Notes under the pieces: model-generated
What the model saw: the letters and a program-made list of their open reading frames with translations, nothing else
What the model was told of the DNA's origin: nothing
Database searches by the model: none
From: Sarcodiotheca gaudichaudii
Lineage: Eukaryota; Rhodophyta; Florideophyceae; Gigartinales; Solieriaceae
Assembly (NCBI GenBank): GCA_032355985.1
Contig: JAUKVZ010000026.1
Coordinates: forward strand, 1-23,282
Direction: 5' to 3'
DNA length: 23,282 nt
Shown here: positions 14,700 to 22,914 of the stretch, one piece after another
Layout: every line of letters starts with the position of its first letter
Numbering within the stretch: position 1 is the first letter of the stretch
Program-made: the position numbers and the translations under genes

Positions 14700-14787
14700 T
14701 TGATCTTCTGCCGCTCCCGCTTCACACTCGTCTTCAGAATGTGCGGTGTAAAACAAAGCGACCTGGTTTGGGTCGGGGGTGGTAACT

Positions 14788-15570
14788 ATGTCGGATCGCA
14801 CATCGCGAGAGCCTTTTCGGTTTCTTATCCCAATTCTTCTGGTGCTTCTGGTTCCCATTGCACACTTTACCCCGAGCGGTGTTGAGCTGTTGACGCGGGG
14901 CTGGGTCATGGCCGCAGCCGGTGGCGCTGTCTTTGCCGTTTTCATGTTCGTTTCCGGTGTCCGTGTTTCAATCCATGGTGAAACTGATCCACTGGCGACA
15001 GCGGCATGGCTTCTCCTCATCAGCTATCTGGCGCATCAGGTCGAAGAGCATGGCGTTGACCTGACGGGCCAGACATTTGCCTTTATGGATTATGGCAATG
15101 CCCTGCTCGCGGCGCGCTTTCCTGGCGAGGGGCTGGCGCTGACCGAGCTATCGATCTATCGCATCAATACACTGGCAATCTGGGTGCCATTTCTACTGGC
15201 CATTTGGGCGGGGCGCCGACTTCCCTGGGTAGGACTTGCCGCGGCCGGGCTGATGTTGGCGAATGCGGCCTTGCATATTGGCGTTGCAATGGTTCATCGC
15301 CAGTATAATCCAGGCGTTGGCACGGCAGTCGTTCTATTCCTGCCGGTTTCGCTGATTTATTTCAGCGTGGCTCTTCGACAAACCAGCGCGGGGTTGGTTG
15401 CGGTTCTGGGGGCAATCGCGTTTGGCGGTGTCGCCCATCTGTTATTGCCCTTCGTCATCGCGGAAGCATCTGCGCCGGCCTGGACGCCACGCTTGCTGGC
15501 CATTTTCGGCGTCCTGATATTTGCGCCGCTCGTTGGCAATATTCTGTTCAGAATGTTTCATCGTTCCTAA
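14788..15570 (+). CDS. HXXEE-family polytopic membrane protein
   Basis: A 260-residue protein. ATG 14788 has a GGGGGTGG site and a GTG 9 bases upstream is the alternative. It has about seven membrane helices with short loops. The second segment carries H83-xx-E86-E87 (AHQVEEHG), the defining motif of the HXXEE domain (PF13787). A further His in ANAALHIGVAMVHRQYNPG and one in GVAHLLLPF sit in helices. No enzymatic activity is established for this family; it may bind a metal or a small hydrophobic molecule. It is inside the rightward run of the MarR-regulated cluster, 147 bases after the VOC gene. Confidence 0.82.
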   Translation: MSDRTSREPFRFLIPILLVLLVPIAHFTPSGVELLTRGWVMAAAGGAVFAVFMFVSGVRVSIHGETDPLATAAWLLLISYLAHQVEEHGVDLTGQTFAFMDYGNALLAARFPGEGLALTELSIYRINTLAIWVPFLLAIWAGRRLPWVGLAAAGLMLANAALHIGVAMVHRQYNPGVGTAVVLFLPVSLIYFSVALRQTSAGLVAVLGAIAFGGVAHLLLPFVIAEASAPAWTPRLLAIFGVLIFAPLVGNILFRMFHRS

Positions 15571-15642
15571 GAGGCCTTTCTGTCGCCGGTTTGTCAGCTT
15601 TCCTTTCCTGTGCCGTTTGGTCGTATGAAGAAATGCAAGACA

Positions 15643-15714
15643 GCGGAGGCACAAAAGCTTGTGCGATGGACCTCCTGTGAGACAATTTGGCGCGAGCGCA
15701 GGCTGGGCCTCCGC
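15643..15714. repeat. Nested inverted repeats upstream of the monooxygenase
   Basis: GCGGAGGC (15643-15650) pairs exactly with GCCTCCGC (15707-15714). Inside it GCACAA-AAGC-TTGTGC (15649-15664) forms its own hairpin, and GGAGG could alternatively pair with CCTCC near 15671. This lies in the 205-base leader of the monooxygenase. It may be RNA structure; no known riboswitch is recognised. Confidence 0.5.
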
Positions 15715-15775
15715 CGTTAGAGTGATGAATCGAGAGCCAACCATTTAGGGCGTGTATACATGATGGGACAATTGC

Positions 15776-17002
15776 GTGAAAAAACCTGAGCATCTCCTCG
15801 TTGTCGGGGCGGGCATTGGTGGCCTGACGGCGGCGCTCGCGCTGGCTCAAAAAGGCTTGCAGGTGACGCTTATTGAACGCGCCGCCGAGCTAGGTGAAGT
15901 GGGGGCTGGGCTTCAGGTTGCCGCCAATGGGACCCATGTCCTTGAAAAACTTGGTCTGGGCACCGCGCTGGATGAAATCGGTTTCAAACCAGAGGCTGCC
16001 ACATTGCGGCTTGGACAATCCGGCAAAGAGATTTTTTCAAATCCGTTAGGCGCTGCCGCTCGCGAACGCTACGGCGCCTGGTACTATCATGTACACAGGG
16101 CAGATCTGCACCGCATTCTGGCAGATGCCGTCCATGCAAACCCCAAAATAAATCTCATGTCAGGACACGCCGTTGTAAGCTTTCGTGATGATGGCGAGAC
16201 GGTCTCTGTTGACCTGTCCGACGGCGGCTGCGTCGTCGGTGATGCTCTCGTCGGTGCGGACGGCATTCATTCAAGGGTGCGTGCCGGGTTGTTTGGCGAA
16301 GAGAAGCCCCGTTTCACTGGCAATGTTGCGTGGAGGTTGCTTGTGCCGACCGTCGCTTTACCGAAAAGACTGATACCACCGCACGCGACTGTCTGGACCG
16401 GGCCAAAAGGGCATGCGGTCACCTATTATGTTCGAGGCGGCGAGCTGGTGAACTTTGTCGGCGTGATCGAACGGAGCGATTGGCAGGTCGAGAGCTGGTT
16501 GGAAACGGGCGATTTAGCGGAACTGAAGCGCGATTTTGCGCCCTGGTGCGAAACCATCCACACACTCATTGATGCTGCGAGTAGCGAAACCTGCTTCAAA
16601 TGGGCCTTGTTTGACCGGGACCCCATGCCACACTGGTCGCGCGGTCGCGTAACGCTACTTGGTGATGCATGTCATCCTATGTTGCCGTTCATGGCACAAG
16701 GTGCCTGTATGGCAATTGAGGATGCCTGGGTGGTGGCAAACTGGCTGCGGGAACTGGAAAATCCTGAGGCCGCCTTCATCGCTTATGAAACCGAACGCTC
16801 AAAACGCACCGGTCGTGTGCAGTTGGCGGCGCGTGCTAATGCCCGGCGCTTTCACAAAGGGGAGGCTGTGGCGCAGCTCGCCACTTATGGACCAATGTGG
16901 ATTGCCTCAAAACTGGCACCCGATCTGTTGAACAAGCCCTTCGATTGGATCTACGGGCATGACGTCACCAGACCACGCTCGCAAACGCACAGGGCAGTCT
17001 GA
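15776..17002 (+). CDS. FAD-dependent aromatic monooxygenase (salicylate/3-hydroxybenzoate hydroxylase-like)
   Basis: A 408-residue flavoprotein. The Rossmann GAGIGG (residues 11-16), the FAD/NADPH DG motif GADGIHSRVR (Asp162) and the GD motif GDACHPMLPFMAQGA (residues 296-310) are all intact, typical of class A monooxygenases that use NAD(P)H and O2 to hydroxylate aromatic rings. WYYHVHRADLHRIL is the conserved helix. The start is GTG 15776. A better-looking ATG-ATG at 15760/15763 is out of frame and ends at 15789. One base fewer in the A-run after CGTG would join that ATG to this frame, so a homopolymer sequencing error or an unusual coupled start are both possible. It ends the MarR-cluster rightward run, though the 205-base leader leaves room for its own promoter. 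Confidence 0.93.
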   Translation: MKKPEHLLVVGAGIGGLTAALALAQKGLQVTLIERAAELGEVGAGLQVAANGTHVLEKLGLGTALDEIGFKPEAATLRLGQSGKEIFSNPLGAAARERYGAWYYHVHRADLHRILADAVHANPKINLMSGHAVVSFRDDGETVSVDLSDGGCVVGDALVGADGIHSRVRAGLFGEEKPRFTGNVAWRLLVPTVALPKRLIPPHATVWTGPKGHAVTYYVRGGELVNFVGVIERSDWQVESWLETGDLAELKRDFAPWCETIHTLIDAASSETCFKWALFDRDPMPHWSRGRVTLLGDACHPMLPFMAQGACMAIEDAWVVANWLRELENPEAAFIAYETERSKRTGRVQLAARANARRFHKGEAVAQLATYGPMWIASKLAPDLLNKPFDWIYGHDVTRPRSQTHRAV

Positions 17003-17199
17003 ATTTTAACCAGCAGGTAACAGACGTTGCCTAAACGTTAAACCGCGATGGCGGTAGCGGCCATTTCCTGGCTAATACCTTCTTTTTATGCCTAAGAAAA
17101 CCTTTCTGTCTTATCCGGCTTTTAACCTGTTGGAGATAAAACCAATGGGATTGAGGTGTCGACGGGGGCACACCACCGCGAGGCGATAAGCAAGCTAGT

Positions 17200-19608
17200 A
17201 TGTCAGACAGAAAACTCATGACGGGGTCGGAGTTTTTGCAGCGTTTTCGGGCTGTGCTGTTTGCCGCCCTGTCGCTACCGGTTGCATTCTCTTTTTTGAT
17301 TGTCGGCTTTATCGGTGACTATTCGATCGCCGAATTGATGAACACCCTTCGTCATTTCGCGAGCGTCTATACGGTCATGGGGATCGCTGCAATTTATGTT
17401 GCCCTCGACAGATATATGGCGAGCACAGTTGCTCTGGCTGAAGCCGGGGACGCGGCCTCATGTGGTGATGCTGAGCCTAGGGTGGCGTCATTCCCCTATT
17501 TGTTCGCCGGCATGCTGGTCCCCTATGCCTTGCTCAGCCCGCTGGCTGTCCACATCAGTCTTGAAGCACAAACGGGCGTCTCAGCGAGCGCATATACCTA
17601 TCTGTTTTCGGTTATCGGTGTTGTTCCGCCAGCAGCAGTGACCGTCCTTGTTGGCTTGTATGTTTTTTCTGACCTTGTTGGACAGTTTTTTGGGCCGCGG
17701 GGTTTTACATCCCACTTTTTCTCGCTGCGCATGAAGGTCGCTGCCATCGGGATTGTTATGCCCTTGGTCATCAACACCGGACTCATACTCTATTTTGGTC
17801 ACCGGGCAGGTGAGATGAGCGCGGAGATGCTGATTATCTGGGCAGCACTTCTTCTGATCTCGCTGCCGGTCGCCTATTTTGCCCAACAGAGTTTCAACCG
17901 TAGTTTCGGACCACTGAAAAAATTGCGCGCGCAGGCGTTAAACGTACTTGATGATATGGATAACATCATCGATCCCGTTCCTGTTTCGCTGGATGAATTT
18001 GGCGACGTGACCCGCGACTGGGCAAGTCTCACGCGACGCATGATCCATTTCTGGCACGACCTCAACAACACCACTGAACATTACCGCACGCTCATCAACG
18101 CGATAGAAGAGGCAATCGCCATTGTTGATTTTGATAGCCGCGCGATTTTTCTGGGGCCGGGATTTCAGGACCTGCTGGATGACCAGCCGTCGGACTATGT
18201 GGGAAAACATCTGATCGACCTCGTATACGATGACGACGTGCATCAGTTCCGCGATCTTATGGCGGAAGCTATCGAGACGCCCCACCAGCGACCGGAGGGG
18301 CAGGTACGCATGCGCGCGGCAAACGGCAGTTACCGGCGCTACCTGTGCAGCTGTCGGCAGATCAAGCTGATTTCCGGCGATATGGCTTTATTCGTCAGCC
18401 TGCGCGACGTGTCGCAGCAATTGACTGCGCAGGAGCGATTGCGCGCTGGTGAGATACGGTTGCGGACGATGATGCAAAGTGTCGCTGATGGCATTCTTTC
18501 AATTGATGAAAACGGTGTGGTGCAATCGGTCAATCCGGCCGCCGCGAAGGTTTTTGGATATGATGGTGAGGAATTGGTGGGAAGTAGCGTCAACCTGCTG
18601 TTCCCGCCCGCTCTCACGCAGGCTTTTCCAAAATACACCATTGCTCATGAAGAAGTATCGAGCATGACCCAGTTGGTCGGCAAAGGTACATTGGAGGTCA
18701 AGGGATGCCGAAAAGATGGCGCCAGTTTTCCAATGGATCTTGCCGTGACAGAAATGCGCATCGGCGAAGAGCGCTATTTCGTAGCTGTTGTGCGGGATAT
18801 TTCGGAACGTAAAAGATCGCAAAGCCATCTTCAAAATGCGCTAGAACAGGCTGAAGCGGCGAACCGGACAAAATCTCTCTTCCTGGCCAATATGAGCCAT
18901 GAATTGCGAACGCCGCTCAACGCAATCATCGGATTTTCAGAAGTCATGAAAGATCAGATGTTCGGGCCGGTCGACAATGAACGATACCTTGACTACATGG
19001 GAAATATTCATGATTCCAGCCGTCACCTGCTGGCGGTTATCAATGACATTCTCGATATTTCGCGGATTGAATCCGGCGAACTGGAGTTGGACGAAGAGTG
19101 GTTTGATGTGCCAGATGTGCTCGACTGGGCGAAAGAACGCGCATCGCCCGGCAATGCTCTCGCCGCTCATGCGCCGGTCTGGATTCATGCGTCCAGCGAT
19201 CTGCCTGAGCTGTTTGCAGACCAGAGGTCATTGCGACAGGTGGTGATAAATTTGCTCTCAAACGCGATAAAGTTCACGCCTGCAGAAGGGCGTATCGATA
19301 TTTCCGCGCGGCTGGACGAACAATCCGGTATTTCCATTGTCGTAGAAGACACCGGAATTGGTATTCCGGCAGATCAGGTCGAGAAAATGACCCAGCCTTT
19401 TACCCAATCGGACAATTCTCTCGCCCGTCGGTTCGAAGGTACTGGCCTGGGGCTGGCAATCACCAAATCACTAGTTGAAGCCCATGGTGGAAAACTGGAA
19501 ATCAGAAGTGTGGAAGGCAAGGGCACGCGGGTGACGGTGCGCATGCCGGCCGACCGTGTCTGGAGCGCGGCGAAAGAAGCTGAGAAAGCGGCGCTCTTCC
19601 AACATTAG
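17200..19608 (+). CDS. Membrane PAS-PAS sensor histidine kinase
   Basis: An 802-residue kinase. Residues 1-230 form about six membrane helices in two groups, with an acidic soluble loop at about 80-95; then a short HAMP-like linker with SFGPLKKLRAQALNVLDD. Two PAS domains follow (about 295-407 and 418-535, the second ending ISERKRSQ), then HisKA with SHELRTPLNAIIGFSE (phospho-acceptor His567) and an HATPase domain with N688 (LLSNAIKFTP), DTGIGIP and GTGLGL at 747-752. The H-box and the FLANMSH segment are of the alphaproteobacterial PleC/DivJ type. There is no receiver domain and no adjacent response regulator, so its partner is unknown. A convergent hydrolase lies 31 bases downstream. Start ATG 17200 has no strong Shine-Dalgarno site. 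Confidence 0.92.
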   Translation: MSDRKLMTGSEFLQRFRAVLFAALSLPVAFSFLIVGFIGDYSIAELMNTLRHFASVYTVMGIAAIYVALDRYMASTVALAEAGDAASCGDAEPRVASFPYLFAGMLVPYALLSPLAVHISLEAQTGVSASAYTYLFSVIGVVPPAAVTVLVGLYVFSDLVGQFFGPRGFTSHFFSLRMKVAAIGIVMPLVINTGLILYFGHRAGEMSAEMLIIWAALLLISLPVAYFAQQSFNRSFGPLKKLRAQALNVLDDMDNIIDPVPVSLDEFGDVTRDWASLTRRMIHFWHDLNNTTEHYRTLINAIEEAIAIVDFDSRAIFLGPGFQDLLDDQPSDYVGKHLIDLVYDDDVHQFRDLMAEAIETPHQRPEGQVRMRAANGSYRRYLCSCRQIKLISGDMALFVSLRDVSQQLTAQERLRAGEIRLRTMMQSVADGILSIDENGVVQSVNPAAAKVFGYDGEELVGSSVNLLFPPALTQAFPKYTIAHEEVSSMTQLVGKGTLEVKGCRKDGASFPMDLAVTEMRIGEERYFVAVVRDISERKRSQSHLQNALEQAEAANRTKSLFLANMSHELRTPLNAIIGFSEVMKDQMFGPVDNERYLDYMGNIHDSSRHLLAVINDILDISRIESGELELDEEWFDVPDVLDWAKERASPGNALAAHAPVWIHASSDLPELFADQRSLRQVVINLLSNAIKFTPAEGRIDISARLDEQSGISIVVEDTGIGIPADQVEKMTQPFTQSDNSLARRFEGTGLGLAITKSLVEAHGGKLEIRSVEGKGTRVTVRMPADRVWSAAKEAEKAALFQH

Positions 19609-19639
19609 TGGGAAGCACGCTCTCTCTCGCGTTTGCTGT

Positions 19640-20533
19640 TCACCTCTGCAGAAATTCTCTCGTCAGATCAAGGAAAACGCCCAACTGGTCATGGTGAACC
19701 CAGTGGCCTGCTTTTTCCACATTCACAACTTTCGCATTTTGAAAGTGAGATGCGCGTCCATCGGCCAGCGGATCGCTCGCCCAGCTTTCCGTTCCGCGGA
19801 TCAGCAAAGTGGGGCAGGTAATACGCGCCCAGAACTGCTGAGTTTCTTCAGGGTTGAAGCCATTGGGTGAGAACGCGCGGACATAATTGTCGAACTTCCA
19901 GCTATAGGTGCCGTCTTCGTTCTGGCTGACGCCGTGCACCGTCAGATGGCGTGCATGTTCCGGCGATAGATGCGGGTTTTCGTCTTGCATGCGTTTGAAA
20001 GCATCAAGCACGCTGTCATAGCGCCGTGGCAACCGGCTGGACAGTTTGCGCATCTGGTCAATCCATTGGATCGTGCGCTCATGGATGGGCGTGGCCATCC
20101 GGTCTTCAATCATTTTCGGCGATGGGCCGAGCCCTTCAATGACAACCAGTTTTTTCACTGTTTCCGGGTAAAGACCAGCATACCTCAATGCCACTGCGCC
20201 GCCCATGGAATGCGCAATGATGGTGACGGGGTTCAGCTTTTTCTGGTGAATAAGCTGGGCGATGTCATAGACAAAGTCAGTCAGGTCATAAGTGCCGCCA
20301 ATCATCCACTGGCTATCGCCATGGCCGCGCAGGTCCGGTGCAATAATGTGATGCGTGTCCCGGAAGCTCTGTGCCACCCAGTCCCAGTTGCGGCAGTGAT
20401 CCCGACCGCCATGAATGAGAAGCAATGGTTCCGCCTCTTCATTTCCCCAGTCGACATAGTGCAGACGCAAACGCTGCGAAAAATAGGTGTGGGAAGTGGG
20501 GCCGGGGCCAGTAAGAACAGAACTTGTCGTCAT
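19640..20533 (-). CDS. Alpha/beta hydrolase (epoxide hydrolase/meta-cleavage hydrolase-like)
   Basis: A 297-residue soluble hydrolase with AAGGA before ATG 20533. The domain order is canonical: YVDWGNEEAEPLLLIHGG (oxyanion HGG, 41-43), APDLRGHGDS, nucleophile elbow AHSMGG (Ser109), acid candidate in the GTESWASDP region, and His in AGHWVHHDQ near residue 275. The full set is conserved, so it should be active on a C-O or C-C bond of an organic substrate; these enzymes cannot be told apart by sequence alone. It is flanked by two histidine kinases with no evident operon partner. Confidence 0.88.
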   Translation of the reverse strand: MTTSSVLTGPGPTSHTYFSQRLRLHYVDWGNEEAEPLLLIHGGRDHCRNWDWVAQSFRDTHHIIAPDLRGHGDSQWMIGGTYDLTDFVYDIAQLIHQKKLNPVTIIAHSMGGAVALRYAGLYPETVKKLVVIEGLGPSPKMIEDRMATPIHERTIQWIDQMRKLSSRLPRRYDSVLDAFKRMQDENPHLSPEHARHLTVHGVSQNEDGTYSWKFDNYVRAFSPNGFNPEETQQFWARITCPTLLIRGTESWASDPLADGRASHFQNAKVVNVEKAGHWVHHDQLGVFLDLTREFLQR

Positions 20534-20617
20534 CGGGGGATCCTTGCGAAGGGTGGTCGCCTATTCTAGGCGATAGGATGCGTTGCGCAAAGCCTCGCAA
20601 TCACGAAGTGCCAGGCT

Positions 20618-22012
20618 TCACCCGCGAGACGGAGCGGTCGGCAGGGTCAGCGTTGCGATGAGGCCGCCATCCACAGCATTTTTGAGTGCAATGTCACCGC
20701 CGTGCCGCCGCGCTATGGTGCGGGCAATGGCAAGTCCCAGACCGGTGCCGCCTGTCTCTCTGTTTCGAGACCCTTCCGCTCGAAAAAAGGGTTGGAAAAC
20801 CTGTTCGTGCAGACCTGTTCCGATGCCGGGGCCTTTATCACGCACCGTAACGACAATGTTGTCCCGCGTGCTCGTCAGGGTCACGTCGGCACTTTTTCCA
20901 TAGGCAATCGCATTTCGAATAAGATTGGACAGGGCGCGGCTGATCTCTGTAGGGCCGCACCTGTAGAAAAGCTGGGCCGGTCCGTGATAGCTCGCTGGTC
21001 CGTCCGTATGAGAGAAGTCTTCGGTAAGACCGCGCACCAGGGCTGCCAGATCGGTGACCCGGCGTTCTTCGACTTCTGTTTCGCCCTTGGCAAAGGCAAG
21101 CCCTGCATCAAGCATGGATTGCATTTCTTCAATATCGGCAGCAGCTTTAGCCTGCTGCTCGACATCTTCAATAAACTCCGCCCGCAGTCGAAGGCGCGTG
21201 AGAACCGTGCGCAGGTCATGCGCAATGGCCGCGAGCATAAGGGTACGATCATCGACCATGCGTTGGATACGCGTTTGCATGTTATTGAATGCACTCGCCG
21301 CGCGCTTTAATTCACGCGACCCTGATACCGGCAAAGGTTCTGCATTTACATCACGGCCAAGCCGCTCCGCCGCAGCGGCAAATGTGCGCAATGGGCGTAC
21401 CAGCCGGTTGCTGAACCAAAAAATGGCGCCGATCACCATTATCCAGCCTAGGACACTCCAGAAACCGGACCCGTCTCGTTGAAAAAGCGTGAAGGTGCGC
21501 ATCGGGAACTGGAAAATCGCCCAGTCCCCATCTTTCAACTGGATCGATAAAACGACCACGCCCTGCCAGTCTCCACGCACGCCGAGACGGATGGATCTGT
21601 CACCCAGATCTTCCAGCAGCTCTTCTACTTCTTCACGCAATTGTCTGACGAACCGGTCTCGCGATGTCGATGTGCCAGGTTCATCGTCCACGTCCACGTG
21701 GAGAAAAATGCCGGTAAGCGCGTTGGTGATCTCTTCACGGTCTGAGGCTGGCGTTTTGTCCAGTAGTTCGATCGTTGCAATCACCTGCTTTGCGGCGGCT
21801 TCCTCGGGGTCGCTGACACGCCAGGTATCGTCATCTTCAAATGCCCAGCTCACCAGCTGCACAAGAACGAGAATGGCAACCACGAAAAGGATAATGCGTC
21901 CAGCAAGCCCCTGGGGCGTTATGTGGCGGGCTTTTCGGCGTATCCGTCGCTGAAAATCACCGCGGGGGTGGCGGCGTCTTTCGCTGTTTCGATTACGTCG
22001 GCGGTGGCTCAT
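20618..22012 (-). CDS. EnvZ-like sensor histidine kinase with Val in the H-box
   Basis: A 464-residue kinase with an Arg/His-rich cytoplasmic N-terminus (about 1-35), helices at about 39-57 and 184-203, and a periplasmic domain between them containing acidic EEVEELLEDLGDRS. HAMP follows (NRLVRPLRTF), then HisKA AIAHDLRTV with phospho-acceptor His265, and HATPase boxes N363/N367, DKGPGIG (392-398) and GGTGLGLA (421-428). The residue after HDLRT is Val270, codon GTT at 21203-21205, where nearly all relatives have Pro. The start overlaps the response regulator stop by 4 bases (ATGA). It pairs with the regulator upstream and is divergent from a Spy/CpxP-like gene. Confidence 0.93.
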   Translation of the reverse strand: MSHRRRNRNSERRRHPRGDFQRRIRRKARHITPQGLAGRIILFVVAILVLVQLVSWAFEDDDTWRVSDPEEAAAKQVIATIELLDKTPASDREEITNALTGIFLHVDVDDEPGTSTSRDRFVRQLREEVEELLEDLGDRSIRLGVRGDWQGVVVLSIQLKDGDWAIFQFPMRTFTLFQRDGSGFWSVLGWIMVIGAIFWFSNRLVRPLRTFAAAAERLGRDVNAEPLPVSGSRELKRAASAFNNMQTRIQRMVDDRTLMLAAIAHDLRTVLTRLRLRAEFIEDVEQQAKAAADIEEMQSMLDAGLAFAKGETEVEERRVTDLAALVRGLTEDFSHTDGPASYHGPAQLFYRCGPTEISRALSNLIRNAIAYGKSADVTLTSTRDNIVVTVRDKGPGIGTGLHEQVFQPFFRAEGSRNRETGGTGLGLAIARTIARRHGGDIALKNAVDGGLIATLTLPTAPSRG

Positions 22013-22722
22013 TTGTTGCTCACAAGCGTTGTAAACATATAACCGCCGCCGCGGACTGTTTTGATGAGCTGTGGGGTGCCGGGATCAGCCTCAATTTTCT
22101 TACGCAGGCGGGACAGTTGAACGTCAATGCTGCGATCAAACGGCATTGCTTCGCGGCCCTTGGTAATGTCGAGCAGTTGATCGCGTGACAGGACCCGGTT
22201 CGGGCGTTGCGCAAAGGCAAGGAGAAGATCAAACTCGCCTGAGGTAAGCTCGACACTTTCGCCTGCACTGTCTTTCAGGACACGCGAACGCGGATCCAGC
22301 ACCCAGCCTTGAAAATGAAAACTCTCATCCACCGGAGGGGCATCGCGTCCAGGTTCTACCCGCCGCAGAATGGCGCGAATGCGGGCCAGCAATTCTCTCG
22401 GGTTGAAGGGTTTGGGCAGATAATCGTCAGCCCCGATTTCCAGGCCGACAATGCGGTCGGTTTCTTCAGCGACGGCTGTCAGCATAATGACCGGGAGGTC
22501 GGATCTTGCGCGAATGCGGCGGCAGACGCTGAGCCCGTCTTCGCCCGGCATCATGACATCCAGAACGACAAGATCAAATTGGCCGCTCTCTATCGACGCC
22601 ATGCACGAGGGGCCGTCCTCTGCGACGGTGACGCGAAAACCGTGCTTGGCCAGAAAGCGCTTCAGCAGGTCGCGTATCTCACGGTCATCATCGACCACCA
22701 GTAGATGGGGCAAATTACTCAT
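22009..22722 (-). CDS. OmpR-family response regulator
   Basis: A 237-residue regulator from ATG 22722; an in-frame ATG at 22740 would add six residues and has no better ribosome site. The receiver has Asp11/Asp12, phospho-acceptor Asp55 (LDVMMPG), Thr82 and Lys104 (PKPF), all intact. The C-terminal winged helix (about 140-237) has ELTSGEFDLLLAF, VLSRDQLLDITKG, and DVQLSRLRKKIE with GGGYMF at the end, an OmpR/PhoB DNA-binding domain. It overlaps the EnvZ-like kinase, so the two are coupled. A GTAAC repeat upstream could be its own site, also controlling the divergent secreted gene. Confidence 0.95.
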   Translation of the reverse strand: MSNLPHLLVVDDDREIRDLLKRFLAKHGFRVTVAEDGPSCMASIESGQFDLVVLDVMMPGEDGLSVCRRIRARSDLPVIMLTAVAEETDRIVGLEIGADDYLPKPFNPRELLARIRAILRRVEPGRDAPPVDESFHFQGWVLDPRSRVLKDSAGESVELTSGEFDLLLAFAQRPNRVLSRDQLLDITKGREAMPFDRSIDVQLSRLRKKIEADPGTPQLIKTVRGGGYMFTTLVSNK

Positions 22723-22765
22723 GACCTGAAGGTAGTCCATTTGACGCCATTTTCAGCGGCTTTTT

Positions 22766-22810
22766 TGTAACCAAGGGTAACGAAAGCGGGCGCCGAAACA
22801 AATTGTTACA
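22766..22810. promoter_or_regulatory. Tandem GTAAC boxes between the two-component genes and the Spy-like gene
   Basis: GTAAC (22767-22771) and GTAAC (22777-22781) are spaced by five bases, one helical turn apart, the architecture of OmpR/CpxR sites (CpxR box GTAAA-N5-GTAAA). A third, inverted copy GTTAC is at 22805-22809, and AACAA-A-TTGTT is at 22797-22807. It lies 45-69 bases upstream of the response-regulator start and about 105-150 bases upstream of the divergent secreted gene. Confidence 0.65.
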
Positions 22811-22914
22811 TTTCGATACCTGCCGGAGAGGAAACCGCGGGCAAAACATCCCAGATTGTGAGTGCAGTAAGGAAAGAGCAGCCCTTTTCGAAACGTCCTT
22901 TTTGGGAGATACCC

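Noticed and set aside
17003-17199. Regulatory RNA in the gap before the large kinase.
   Set aside because: Only short weak hairpins (for example ACCGC-GATG-GCGGT) are visible and no known motif; nothing supportable.
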